Origin: Curtobacterium sp. PhB115 | GTDB lineage: Bacteria > Actinomycetota > Actinomycetes > Actinomycetales > Microbacteriaceae | DNA: 64,000 nucleotides | Direction of reading: 5' to 3' | Assembly: GCF_003752025.1 (NCBI RefSeq) | Contig: NZ_RJKR01000010.1 | Location: 186,001 to 250,000, forward strand | In this document: positions 7,686-16,465 of the stretch, piece by piece | How positions within the stretch are numbered: position 1 is the stretch's first letter | Layout: each line of letters opens with the position of its first letter | Notes under the pieces: generated by a model | The model's input: only the letters and a program-made list of their open reading frames with translations | Told to the model about the DNA's origin: nothing | Databases searched by the model: none | Position numbers and translations under genes: made by a program

Positions 7686-8177
7686 TCACCAGCCGAGGGT
7701 GCCGGCCGCGCCCTTGAACGGACCGACGACGTCCGCCGTGATCCAGCCGCCGTAGAAGTCCCCGTCCTGGGCCTGGACGACCTCGCCGCCGACCTCGCAC
7801 GAGTCCATCGCCGAGGGGTAGATCGCGACCCGGTCCCGCAAGGACTCGTACCCGGGTTCGGGCGTGGGGTAGTTCCACGCAGCCCGGGAGGCCACGACAC
7901 CGTCCCCACCCACCACGTCGAAGTAGCGCGCTCGGCCCTTGAACTCGCACATGCTCGACCCCTGGGCGGGGCGGAGCTCGAGGTCCGCCATCGGCAGGTA
8001 GTACACCGGCGGGTGCGACGTCTCGAGGACCCGCACGGCATCGGTGGTGTCCGCGACGACGGCTCCGCCGAGCCGCACGACCACCCGAGCGGTGACGGGT
8101 TCGACGGCGGGCGGCCGCGGGTAGTCCCAGACGGACTCCTGTCCGGGGCCGGGTTCGATCCGAGTGGGATGGCGCAT
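7686..8177 (-). CDS. DUF427 domain protein
   Basis: A 163-residue protein. VWDYPRPPAVEP followed by AVVADTTDAVRVLETSHPPVYYLP, then CEFKGRARYFDV and AAWNYPTPEP, is typical of DUF427, a small beta-rich fold common in actinobacteria and fungi whose function is unknown. The family length is normally 95-160 residues, so this is complete. The ATG has a weak -10-like TACACA 6 nt upstream. No operon partner is evident. Confidence 0.85.
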   Translation of the reverse strand: MRHPTRIEPGPGQESVWDYPRPPAVEPVTARVVVRLGGAVVADTTDAVRVLETSHPPVYYLPMADLELRPAQGSSMCEFKGRARYFDVVGGDGVVASRAAWNYPTPEPGYESLRDRVAIYPSAMDSCEVGGEVVQAQDGDFYGGWITADVVGPFKGAAGTLGW

Positions 8178-8269
8178 GCCCCCTGTGTACTCGCGCGCGC
8201 CGGACGCCCGCCGGGCCGCGCGAGCCCGCCGGGCCGCGCGACGCCCGCCGGGCCCGCCCGAGTTCACGG

Positions 8270-8317
8270 GCTCACCGACACCTCACGGGCCGGCGCGCGC
8301 GTGAAGTGTCGGTGAGC
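8270..8317 (+). repeat. 17-bp near-perfect inverted repeat between divergent genes
   Basis: The arms at 8270-8286 and 8301-8317 match at 16 of 17 positions (GCTCACCGACACYTCAC). Unlike the other large hairpins of the window it sits between two divergently transcribed genes, so it cannot simply be a terminator; an operator or interspersed palindrome is possible. Confidence 0.6.
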
Positions 8318-8410
8318 GCGAAACTCCGCGCGGCCCACCGCCCACCCGCCGCGCGGCCCACCCGCACCACGCCGCGCGCGCCGGACGCCCGCAGGGTGCA
8401 CCATGGGCGG

Positions 8411-9829
8411 GTGACGACGACGACACGCACCCTCTTCCGACGGAAGCCCATCGACACGATCGATGACGAGACCGGGGCCGAGGACGGCCTGAAACGACAC
8501 CTCGGCCTGTGGCAGCTCACCGCGATCGGCATCGGCGGCATCATCGGCGCCGGCATCTTCACCCTCGCCGGCACGGTCGCGAACGGCGTCGCCGGACCAG
8601 CAGTGCTCATCAGCTTCCTCGTCGCCGGCGTCGCCAGTGCCGCGGCAGCGCTGTCGTACGCCGAGTTCGCGGGCCTCATCCCGAAGGCCGGCAGCGCGTA
8701 CACGTACGGCTACGCGGTCCTCGGCGAGATCGTCGGCTGGTTCATCGGCTGGGACCTGCTGCTCGAGTACACGGCGATCGTGGCGGTGGTCGCGATCGGC
8801 ATCTCCGGCTACGTCGGGTTCCTGGTCGGCCAGTTCGGCATCGACCTGCCCGCGTGGATGCTCGGTGCGCCCGGCACCGGCGACGGCCACGTCATCGACG
8901 TCTTCGCGATCATCCTGTGCCTGCTCACCGCGTTCGTCCTCACCCGCGGCATCCGGAGCGCCGCCCGGTTCGAGTTCGTCGCCGTCGGCATCAAGGTCGC
9001 GCTCGTCGTGCTGATCGTGGTGCTCGGCGTGTTCCACATCAACAGCTCGAACTACTCCCCCTACTTCCCGTTCGGCTTCGGCGGCGTGATGACCGGTGCC
9101 GCGACGGTGTTCTTCGCCGTGTTCGGCTACGACGCCATGTCCACCGCGGCCGAGGAGTCCACCGACGCCCGGAAACACATGCCGAAGGCGATCCTGCTGT
9201 CCCTCGGCATCTCGATGGTCCTCTACGTGCTGGCGACCCTGGTGCTGACGGGCATGCAGAAGTACACCGACATCGACCCGGCCTCGGGCTTCTCGTCGGC
9301 GTTCGCCTCGGTCGGGCTCGGCGGTGTCGCGAACGTCATCGCGATCGGCGCCATCGTCGGCATCATCACGGTGCTCGTCACCTTCATGCTCGGTGCGAGC
9401 CGGGTCTGGTTCTCGATGAGCCGCGACGGCCTGATGCCGAAGTGGTTCGCGAAGACCGACCCGAAGCGCCACGTCCCCACCCGGGTCACCTGGATCCTCG
9501 GCATCGCGTCGGCGGTCCTGGCCGGGGTCCTGCCGATCGGGGTCGTCGCCGAACTGACGAACATCGGGATCCTGCTCGCGTTCGTGGTGGTCTGCTCCGC
9601 GGTGATCGTGCTCCGCTACCGCCAGCCCGACCTCGACCGGCAGTTCCGGCTGCCGTTCATGCCGGTGATCCCGATCATCGGCGTCATCGCGTCGCTGTGG
9701 CTCGTGACGTTCCTGCAGTGGGAGACGTGGGTGCGGTTCGCGGTCTGGTTCGCGATCGGCCTCGGCGTGTACTTCGGCTACTCACGGAAGCACAGCAAGC
9801 TCGCCACCACCGAGAAGACGAACGGCTAG
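8411..9829 (+). CDS. Cationic amino acid transporter-type APC permease
   Basis: A 472-residue transporter with about 12 helices. GIGGIIGAGIFTLAGTVA is the TM1 motif of the CAT/YhdG-like branch of the APC superfamily, and SYAEFAGLIPKAGSAYTY and GYDAMSTAAEESTDARK are further signatures. It most likely takes up an amino acid by proton symport or exchange. The GTG start was chosen because the upstream frame is low-complexity Ala/Pro and CAGGGT lies near 8397. The stop codon TAG shares bases with the stop of the convergent gene. Confidence 0.88.
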   Translation: MTTTTRTLFRRKPIDTIDDETGAEDGLKRHLGLWQLTAIGIGGIIGAGIFTLAGTVANGVAGPAVLISFLVAGVASAAAALSYAEFAGLIPKAGSAYTYGYAVLGEIVGWFIGWDLLLEYTAIVAVVAIGISGYVGFLVGQFGIDLPAWMLGAPGTGDGHVIDVFAIILCLLTAFVLTRGIRSAARFEFVAVGIKVALVVLIVVLGVFHINSSNYSPYFPFGFGGVMTGAATVFFAVFGYDAMSTAAEESTDARKHMPKAILLSLGISMVLYVLATLVLTGMQKYTDIDPASGFSSAFASVGLGGVANVIAIGAIVGIITVLVTFMLGASRVWFSMSRDGLMPKWFAKTDPKRHVPTRVTWILGIASAVLAGVLPIGVVAELTNIGILLAFVVVCSAVIVLRYRQPDLDRQFRLPFMPVIPIIGVIASLWLVTFLQWETWVRFAVWFAIGLGVYFGYSRKHSKLATTEKTNG

Positions 9830-10062
9830 CGGCCGCTCCAGCGCACCCAGCCCTGCACCTGCGCGGCCGCGCTCTCGAGCGACGAGTGCGCCCCGTTGAT
9901 CGAGTGGTCGGGCGAGTCCACGGTGAACTGGTCCGTACGGGTGACGTCGCAGACGACCTCGGAGCCGAGCCACACGTTCCAGTGGTCCTCCGAGTCGTGC
10001 ACCCACCGCAGTCGGTCCGGCATGAGCGTGTTCCAATCCGATGGGGAGCGGAGCACGGTCAC
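9826..10062 (-). CDS. Small Trp-rich hypothetical protein
   Basis: A 78-residue frame with a plausible compact beta-rich protein: RLRWVHDSEDHWNVWLGSEVVCDVT and a Trp-containing end GWVRWSGR. I do not recognise a family. The GTG start is 4 nt after GGAG; an ATG 13 codons later (10023) is an alternative. Its stop overlaps that of the permease (shared CTAG), and it is divergent from the SNF2 gene. Confidence 0.55.
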   Translation of the reverse strand: MTVLRSPSDWNTLMPDRLRWVHDSEDHWNVWLGSEVVCDVTRTDQFTVDSPDHSINGAHSSLESAAAQVQGWVRWSGR

Positions 10063-10151
10063 CGGGCTCCGCAGCAGACGGTAGCCCTGTCGGATGTGCG
10101 CCGTTCAGCCCGGCGGCGTCGGGCGTCGGTGGCACCTGGCACGATTGACCC

Positions 10152-13100
10152 GTGCCAGCAGCCCCGATGATCGACGCCGTCGACGTCATCCGCTTCGTCG
10201 GGCCGCAGACCTTCGGCCGCGCACGCGACGTCGTCCGCGCCGGACTCGTCGACGACGCCACCTGGCACGACGACACCGGCACCGTCACGGCGACCGTCTC
10301 CGGTACCGCCGACGCCCCGTACGAACTCAGTGTCGACACCACCCCGGCCCGCGGCGACTTCGTCCGCCCGGTCCGCAGCGCCTGCTCCTGCCCCCTCGGC
10401 GGCGACTGCAAGCACGTCGCCGCCGCACTCCTCACCATCAACGCGCGTGCCCTCGCCGCGAACGCCGGCCCACGCCCGGAAGCGCCGGCTCCGCCGCCCT
10501 CGGACTGGAGGCACGACCTCGCCCGCCTCGCCGGTGACGACGAGCGGCCGGTCGCGCCGCAGGGCACGCGGATGGGTCTGCAGTTCGAGTTGCGTGACGC
10601 GGTCCCCGCCGGGCTCGCGTCCCGCGCCCGGGCCGCCGGCCGTGCCCTGCCCGCGCCGTCCCGGACGGTGCGGCTCGGGGTGCGTCCGGTCAGCCGCAGC
10701 GCCGCCGGCAACTGGGTGCGCGGGCAGCTGACCTGGGGCACGCTCCCCTACTCGCAGAACCGGCTCGGCATCGGCACCGAGCAGCACGGCTGGTTCATGC
10801 AGCTCGCGGCCCTGCACCGTGCGGGGCAGCTGGCCGGACTTCCCGGCGAGAGCGACTGGATCCACCTCGACGACTTCCGCAGCCCGCTGCTCTGGCCGCT
10901 GCTGCGACAGGCCGCTGCGCTCGACATCGCCTTCGTGACCGGCAAGCGCGAGGGCGGGGTGGTCCTCGGTGAGCAGGCGCAGGTGCTCCTCGACGTCGCC
11001 CGGCACGACGACGCCGTGGTGATCGGTGCGAGCGCGGTGCTCGACGGCCGCCCGGTGGTGCCCGGAGCGGCACGGATGATCGGCGACCACGGCGTCTACG
11101 TGTTCCGCGAGAGCCCCGACTTCACGGTCGCCTTCGCACCGACACCGGCACCCGTGCCCGAGGACCAGCGCCGCATGCTCCTCGAGGGCACCCGCATCAC
11201 CGTCCCCGACGCCGAGGTCGACGAGTTCCTGGCCGACTGGTCCCCGCGGCTCCGCGGTGCGCTCGGACTCGTCAGTTCCGACGGCTCGATCGAGCTGCCG
11301 GAGCGCACCCCGCCCGAACTCGTGCTCACCGCGACGTTCGAGCCGGCCCGGGCACCCCGCACCGACGACCGCGTGCACCTGCACTGGCGCTGGCACGTCG
11401 ACGGCCGGAAGGACCCGGTCTCGCTGCACGGGCCGCTCCCCGACCTGACGGGACTCCGCGCCGCGGACGACCCAGCCAGCACCGACGACCCAGCCAGCAC
11501 CGACGACCCGGCTCGCACCGACGACCCGGCTCGCACCGACGACCCGGCTCGCACCGACGACCCGGCTCGCACCGACGATCCAGCCAGCACCGACGACCCG
11601 GCCACGGCCGTGGAGCCGGCCACGTCGACGGCGTCGGCCGACGACGCGCCCGCGGGCGGGCCTCCCGGCAGTCCCGCGGGACCCGGTGGCGGACTGGACT
11701 GGTTCCAGGACGGCACCATCGACGGAGCCGACGTCGCGGTGTTCGCGAACGAGTTCCTGCCGGAGCTGCCGGCGCTCGGCGTCCGCACCGTCGTGCAGGG
11801 CGAACGCGTCGACTACGAGCGGTTGAGCGGGCGACCGCACATCCGCGTCACGACGATGCCGTCGGACAAGCACGACTGGTTCGACCTCGGCATCATCGTC
11901 AGCGTGAACGGCAAGCAGATCCCGTTCACGCCGCTGTTGACCGCACTTGCCGGTCGGCAGCGGCGGCTCAAGCTCATCGACAACTCGTACCTGTCCCTCG
12001 CCGATCCCGCGTTCGACCGACTCAAGGAGCTCATCGACGAAGCTCGGGAGCTCGACGAGTGGGAGCCCGACCAGCCGATCGCGGTCACGCCGATGCAGGC
12101 CGGGTTGTGGACCGAGTTCGACCTGCTCGCCGACGAGACCTCGCACGACGAGCGCTGGCAGGAGATCACCGCGGGTCTGATGGGGGCGACTCCCCCGGGT
12201 GACGTCCCGGTGCCGGACACCGTGCACGCCGAGCTGCGGCCGTACCAGCACGCCGGGTACGCGTGGCTGTCGTTCCTGGTGTCGCACGGCATCGGCGGGG
12301 TGCTCGCCGACGACATGGGCCTCGGCAAGACCTTGCAGGTCCTCGCGATGATCGCCGCCCGTCGCGCCGCCGAGCCCCTGGCGCCGCCGTTCCTCGTCGT
12401 CGCACCGACCTCCGTCGTCGGCAACTGGGCGACCGAGGCGGCGAAGTTCACTCCGTCGATCCGGGTGGCGACCGTGACCTCGACGTCGCTGAAGGACCCT
12501 GGGCTCGTGGCCCGCACCGCTGCCGAGGCCGACGTCGTCGTGACCTCGTACGCGCTGCTCCGGCTCGACGCCCAGGCGTGGACGGACCTGCCGTGGTCGG
12601 CGCTCGTGCTCGACGAGGCCCAGTTCGTGAAGAACCCGGCATCCCAGACCCACCGGGTGGCGTCGGAACTCCGGGCGCCGGTGAAGTTCGCGATCACCGG
12701 CACCCCGCTCGAGAACGGGCTGACCGACCTGTGGGCGCTGTTCCACATCGTCGCTCCCGGTCTGTTGTCCTCGTGGACACGGTTCGGCGACGACTACGTG
12801 AAGCCCCTCGCCTCGCCCGAGCTCCGTGGCGAGGCCCGGCAGGAACTCACCGCGAAGCTCCGCCGCCGGATCCGGCCGCTCATGCTCCGCCGCACGAAGG
12901 AAGCCGTCGCCGCCGACCTGCCGCCGAAGCAGGAACAGGTCGTCCGGGTCACGCTCGACCCCGCGCACCGGGCCCTGTACGAACGGACGCTCAACCGAGA
13001 GCGACTCAAGGTCCTCGACCTGATCGACGACCTGTCCAAGAACCGGATGATCGTCTTCCGGTCGCTGACGCTGCTCCGGATGCTCGCGCTGTCGCCGGCG

Positions 13101-13667
13101 CTGGTGTCGTCGGGGTCGTCGCTCGCCGACGATCCCGCCGAGGCTCCTGCTGCCCCGATCCCCTCGGCGAAGCTCGACCTGCTGCTCGACGAACTCGAAC
13201 AGCTCGCGGCCGAGGGGCGTCGTGCCCTGGTGTTCAGCCAGTTCACGTCGTTCCTCCGGATGGTGTCCGATGCCCTCGACGAACGGGGCATCGGCTACGA
13301 GTACCTCGACGGCTCCACGCGCAAGCGCCCGCAGGTGATCGAGCGCTTCCGGCAGGGCACCGCGCCGGCGTTCCTCATCTCGTTGAAGGCCGGCGGCTTC
13401 GGGCTCACCCTGACCGAGGCGGACACCGTGTTCGTGCTCGACCCGTGGTGGAACCCGGCCGCCGAGTCCCAGGCCGTCGACCGCACCCACCGCATCGGAC
13501 AGACCCGGTCGGTGAGCGTCCAGCGGTTCATCGCCGAGGACACCATCGAGGAGAAGGTCCTCGCCCTCGCCGCCCGCAAGGCCGAGCTGTTCGCCACGAT
13601 GATCGACGACGACGCCCTGTTCGCCGACGACCTGACCGCCGACGACATCCGCTCGTTGCTCACCTGA
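10152..13667 (+). CDS. SWIM zinc-finger SNF2 helicase
   Basis: An 1171-residue Swi2/Snf2 ATPase. Residues about 78-88 carry the SWIM zinc motif CSCPLGGDCKH, a DNA- or protein-binding module. The DNA translocase occupies the last 550 residues: DDMGLGKTLQ (Walker A, about 720), LDEAQFVKN (motif II, DEAQ, about 819), GTPLENGLTDLW (motif III), then FLISLKAGGFGLTLTEA and DRTHRIGQTRSV. It probably remodels or moves along duplex DNA in repair or restart. A linker at residues 439-484 is an 18-bp tandem repeat. The GTG start is 6 nt after CACGAT, so leaderless. An interspersed-motif near-copy lies at 10506. Confidence 0.9.
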   Translation: MPAAPMIDAVDVIRFVGPQTFGRARDVVRAGLVDDATWHDDTGTVTATVSGTADAPYELSVDTTPARGDFVRPVRSACSCPLGGDCKHVAAALLTINARALAANAGPRPEAPAPPPSDWRHDLARLAGDDERPVAPQGTRMGLQFELRDAVPAGLASRARAAGRALPAPSRTVRLGVRPVSRSAAGNWVRGQLTWGTLPYSQNRLGIGTEQHGWFMQLAALHRAGQLAGLPGESDWIHLDDFRSPLLWPLLRQAAALDIAFVTGKREGGVVLGEQAQVLLDVARHDDAVVIGASAVLDGRPVVPGAARMIGDHGVYVFRESPDFTVAFAPTPAPVPEDQRRMLLEGTRITVPDAEVDEFLADWSPRLRGALGLVSSDGSIELPERTPPELVLTATFEPARAPRTDDRVHLHWRWHVDGRKDPVSLHGPLPDLTGLRAADDPASTDDPASTDDPARTDDPARTDDPARTDDPARTDDPASTDDPATAVEPATSTASADDAPAGGPPGSPAGPGGGLDWFQDGTIDGADVAVFANEFLPELPALGVRTVVQGERVDYERLSGRPHIRVTTMPSDKHDWFDLGIIVSVNGKQIPFTPLLTALAGRQRRLKLIDNSYLSLADPAFDRLKELIDEARELDEWEPDQPIAVTPMQAGLWTEFDLLADETSHDERWQEITAGLMGATPPGDVPVPDTVHAELRPYQHAGYAWLSFLVSHGIGGVLADDMGLGKTLQVLAMIAARRAAEPLAPPFLVVAPTSVVGNWATEAAKFTPSIRVATVTSTSLKDPGLVARTAAEADVVVTSYALLRLDAQAWTDLPWSALVLDEAQFVKNPASQTHRVASELRAPVKFAITGTPLENGLTDLWALFHIVAPGLLSSWTRFGDDYVKPLASPELRGEARQELTAKLRRRIRPLMLRRTKEAVAADLPPKQEQVVRVTLDPAHRALYERTLNRERLKVLDLIDDLSKNRMIVFRSLTLLRMLALSPALVSSGSSLADDPAEAPAAPIPSAKLDLLLDELEQLAAEGRRALVFSQFTSFLRMVSDALDERGIGYEYLDGSTRKRPQVIERFRQGTAPAFLISLKAGGFGLTLTEADTVFVLDPWWNPAAESQAVDRTHRIGQTRSVSVQRFIAEDTIEEKVLALAARKAELFATMIDDDALFADDLTADDIRSLLT
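11467..11602 (+). repeat. 18-bp tandem repeats coding TDDPAR/TDDPAS
   Basis: About seven to eight head-to-tail 18-bp units within the SNF2 gene encode an acidic Pro-containing linker. Units are of two alternating types (AGCCAGC versus GGCTCGC), showing recent expansion by slippage or unequal exchange. Length may differ among strains without disrupting frame. Confidence 0.9.
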
Positions 13668-13726
13668 CACCCACGCCGTTCCGCCCGCACCACCGTTCCG
13701 CCCCGCACCACTGGAGTCCCACCCGC

Positions 13727-14533
13727 ATGACGTCCCGCCGACGCCGCCGTACCCGCATCAGCCTGACCTCCGTCCTCGTCGTCCTCGCCCTCGCGGTCGG
13801 TGGCTACGCACTCGACGCCACCGGCGTCATCGGTCCGGACGCCGACGCGGCTGCCGGGCCCACGGCAGTCGCCACGGCCACCGTCGGGACCGAGAGCGAC
13901 GCACCGGAGCCGAGCCGCGCCTCCAGGCCGACGGACGCGACCGCCCCGACGGATCCGACCGTCAGCACATCGACCGACACCGACGCCGCCGACGCCCGCG
14001 CGGTGCTCGCCACGCTGCCCGTGAAGGGCAAGTCCGCCGGCACCGGGTACGACCGCACCGGCGAGTTCGGCAGCGCCTGGATCGACGTCGACGACAACGG
14101 CTGCGACACCCGGAACGACGTGCTCGCCAGGGACCTCAGCGACATCGTGCGGCAGGGGCCGTGCAAGGTCATGACCGGCACACTCGTCTCGCCGTACACC
14201 GGGGCGACGATCGACTTCGTCCGCGGGAACACGACCTCGACCCTCGTGCAGATCGATCACGTGGTCGCGCTCGAGAACGCGTGGCGCACCGGAGCCCAGC
14301 AGCTGAGCCAGTCCGAACGCGAGGCCCTGGCGAACGACCCGTCGAACCTGTTCGCCGTCGACGGCCGGTCGAACTCGCAGAAGGGCTCCGGCGACGCCGC
14401 GACCTGGCTGCCTGCGAACAAGGCCTTCCGCTGCACCTACATCGAGCACCAGGTCTCGGTGAAGGCCGAGTACCGGCTCTGGGTCGCACCGGCCGAGCAC
14501 GATGCGATGGAGCGGATCCTGAGCACCTGCTGA
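13727..14533 (+). CDS. Membrane-anchored/secreted HNH nuclease (GmrSD C-terminal type)
   Basis: A 268-residue protein: Arg-rich start, one hydrophobic helix (ISLTSVLVVLALAVGGYAL), a Thr/Ala/Pro-rich linker, then an extracytoplasmic nuclease domain. VQIDHVVALENAWRTGA is the H-N-H core (DH pair), followed by LANDPSNLFAVDGRSNSQKG and DAATWLPANK, which match DUF1524/GmrSD C-terminal-type nucleases. Expected to hydrolyse nucleic acid outside the membrane. Four Cys may form disulfides. It lies 59 bp after the SNF2 gene. A paralogue with an extra excalibur domain is at 44870. The linker holds an antisense copy of the interspersed motif at 13915. Confidence 0.82.
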   Translation: MTSRRRRRTRISLTSVLVVLALAVGGYALDATGVIGPDADAAAGPTAVATATVGTESDAPEPSRASRPTDATAPTDPTVSTSTDTDAADARAVLATLPVKGKSAGTGYDRTGEFGSAWIDVDDNGCDTRNDVLARDLSDIVRQGPCKVMTGTLVSPYTGATIDFVRGNTTSTLVQIDHVVALENAWRTGAQQLSQSEREALANDPSNLFAVDGRSNSQKGSGDAATWLPANKAFRCTYIEHQVSVKAEYRLWVAPAEHDAMERILSTC

Positions 14534-14679
14534 CTCCCGCCAGCAGCCGTAAAGCAACAGGTGTAGTCTAGACGCCGTCGATGCGAATGCATCGTTCGGA
14601 CTCGCTGCCCAGCGCCGCACCACGAGCACCGCGCGGACCCCGAGCCCTTCACCGTCGAAGACCTCAGGAGGCCTCCCCC

Positions 14680-15477
14680 ATGCCCGAAACCAGCACCGCC
14701 CGCTTCACCGACCGCGTCGTCCTCATCACCGGCGGCGGCTCCGGCCTCGGTCGCGCCACCGCCGTCCGCCTCGCCGCAGAAGGCGCTGCGCTCTCCCTCG
14801 TCGACGTCTCCGAGCAGGGACTCGAGGCCTCGAAGGCCGCCGTCCTCGAGGCGGCTCCCGACGCCCAGGTCCTCACCACCGTCGCCGACGTCTCCGACGA
14901 AGCCCAGGTCGAGGCCTACGTCACCGCGACCACCGAGCGCTTCGGCCACATCGACGGCTTCTTCAACAACGCCGGCATCGAGGGCAAGCAGAACCCCACC
15001 GAGTCCTTCACCGCCGAGGAGTTCGACCGCGTCGTGTCGATCAACCTCCGTGGCGTGTTCCTCGGGCTCGAGAAGGTGCTCAAGGTCATGCGTGAGCAGG
15101 GCTCCGGCATGGTCGTGAACACCGCCAGCGTCGGCGGCATCCGCGGCATCGGCAACCAGTCCGGCTACGCAGCCGCCAAGCACGGCGTCGTCGGACTCAC
15201 CCGCAACTCGGCCGTCGAGTACGGCCGCTACGGCATCCGCATCAACGCCATCGCCCCCGGAGCCATCTGGACCCCGATGGTCGAGAACTCGATGAAGCAG
15301 CTCGACCCGGAGAACCCGCGCAAGGCCGCCGAGGAGTTCATCCAGGTCAACCCGACGAAGCGCTACGGCGAGGCCCCCGAGATCGCCGCCGTCGTCGCCT
15401 TCCTGCTCTCCGACGACGCGTCGTACGTCAACGCGACGGTCGTCCCGATCGACGGCGGACAGTCCGCCGCGTACTGA
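14680..15477 (+). CDS. SDR-family NAD(P)-dependent oxidoreductase
   Basis: A 265-residue classical short-chain dehydrogenase. TGGGSGLGRA (about residues 17-26) is the cofactor glycine motif, NNAGIEG stabilises the sheet, and SGYAAAKHG holds the catalytic Tyr and Lys (YxxxK). It ends with DGGQSAAY, as in glucose dehydrogenase/FabG-like members. It oxidises or reduces an alcohol or ketone; substrate unknown. The ATG follows AGGAGG by about 8 nt, a strong ribosome site, and the gene appears monocistronic. A -10-like TAGTCT is visible near 14568. Confidence 0.9.
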   Translation: MPETSTARFTDRVVLITGGGSGLGRATAVRLAAEGAALSLVDVSEQGLEASKAAVLEAAPDAQVLTTVADVSDEAQVEAYVTATTERFGHIDGFFNNAGIEGKQNPTESFTAEEFDRVVSINLRGVFLGLEKVLKVMREQGSGMVVNTASVGGIRGIGNQSGYAAAKHGVVGLTRNSAVEYGRYGIRINAIAPGAIWTPMVENSMKQLDPENPRKAAEEFIQVNPTKRYGEAPEIAAVVAFLLSDDASYVNATVVPIDGGQSAAY

Positions 15478-15495
15478 GCTCGGCTCGGGCGCCGG

Positions 15496-15533
15496 GTGCG
15501 CGTGCGCGGTGCCAGCCCGGCGCGCACGCGCGC
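15496..15533 (+). terminator. GC-rich hairpin after SDR gene
   Basis: The arms 15496-15508 and 15521-15533 match at 12 of 13 positions around a 12-nt loop, starting 19 bp after the stop codon. A terminator is likely. Confidence 0.6.
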
Positions 15534-15588
15534 TGGGCATCGGCCTGGAGGCACGGCGCACCCCCGCCACGCGTGGCAGGCTGCGGAC

Positions 15589-16248
15589 ATGGCTGAGCAA
15601 CTCACGGTCCCGCAGGCGTTCGCGCTCCTCCAGCTCGCGCCGGACGGCAAACGGGCCCTCGCCTCGCAGGCCTTCGACATGGCCCTGGCCGGCGCAGTGC
15701 TCGCCGACCTCGCGCTGCGCGGGGTCGTGTCCCTCGAGGACGGCCGCGTCACCGTCACCAAGGGTGCGGCCACCGACGATCCAGTGCTCGACGGCGTCGT
15801 CGGGACCATCGCCGCGTCCGGTGCGCCCCGCAAGGCGAAGTGGTGGGTGACCCGGCTCGGCAAGCGGCCGCTGCGGGACGACGTGTTCGGCAGCCTCGTG
15901 CAGCGGGGCATCGTCGTGTCGGAGCAGCGCAAGGCCCTCGGCATCTTCCCCACCACCGCCTACCCGGAACGCGACGGCGGCCCGGAGTCCCTCGTGCGGG
16001 CCGCGATCGCCGACGTCCTCGCGGGTCGCACCGCACCGACGCCGTTCTCCGCCGCGGTCATCGGGTTGCTCGACGCGACGAACACCCTGCGTCGCCAGTT
16101 CGGCAATGTCGACCGTTCGCTCGTGAAGGACATCACCTCGGGCAGTTGGGCGGCCCCGGCCGTCAAGGCGGTGCTCGACGAGATCCAGATGAGCGTGATC
16201 ATCGGCGCCGTCGCCGCGACCACTGCTGCGACGACCGCTTCGAGCTGA
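15589..16248 (+). CDS. GPP34/GOLPH3-family protein
   Basis: A 219-residue protein. LTVPQAFALLQLAPDGKR, then AGAVLADLALRGVVSLEDGRV, PLRDDVFGSLVQRGIV and a C-terminal helix pair match bacterial members of the GPP34 family, related to eukaryotic GOLPH3/Vps74 that bind phosphatidylinositol-4-phosphate. In actinobacteria the role is unknown; peripheral membrane binding is an inference. The ATG is 6 nt after CAGGCT (15577-15582), so probably leaderless. A copy of the interspersed motif at 15542 lies just upstream. Confidence 0.82.
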   Translation: MAEQLTVPQAFALLQLAPDGKRALASQAFDMALAGAVLADLALRGVVSLEDGRVTVTKGAATDDPVLDGVVGTIAASGAPRKAKWWVTRLGKRPLRDDVFGSLVQRGIVVSEQRKALGIFPTTAYPERDGGPESLVRAAIADVLAGRTAPTPFSAAVIGLLDATNTLRRQFGNVDRSLVKDITSGSWAAPAVKAVLDEIQMSVIIGAVAATTAATTASS

Positions 16249-16290
16249 CGGCGGCGGGCAGAGGAGGCCCGAAGGTTTCTCGACCGTTGG

Positions 16291-16332
16291 CGGTTCTGGT
16301 TCACGAACAGCAGGTATCAAGAACCGGAACCG
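16291..16332 (+). terminator. Hairpin after GPP34 gene
   Basis: CGGTTCTGGTTC (16291-16302) pairs with GAACCGGAACCG (16321-16332) with one G-U pair and an 18-nt loop. It lies 43 bp after the stop codon. Confidence 0.5.
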
Positions 16333-16432
16333 TCTGCGGCCGGGATGGACTCCCACTCCCGCTGCCCTCCGCGGCTGAACACGAGCGCCCCAGTTCTGGG
16401 GATCGCTCAGGTCACCGGTCCCCACCAGGATT

Positions 16433-16449
16433 GTTCCGTCGTGCGGAAC
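16433..16449 (+). promoter_or_regulatory. Inverted repeat before membrane protein start
   Basis: GTTCCG and CGGAAC flank a 5-bp spacer 17 bp before the ATG of the next gene. It may be an operator or a leader hairpin that limits ribosome access. Confidence 0.35.
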
Positions 16450-16465
16450 GAACGGGGGAACGACG

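Noticed and set aside
8145..8165. tRNA T-arm-like GGTTCGATCC
   Set aside because: It lies in the DUF427 coding frame and no acceptor or anticodon stem can be formed around it.
10059..13670. 1203-codon antisense frame over the SWIM-SNF2 gene
   Set aside because: Mirror of a clearly recognisable gene; the translation is Arg/Gly/Val-rich with no motifs, as expected from high-GC codon bias.
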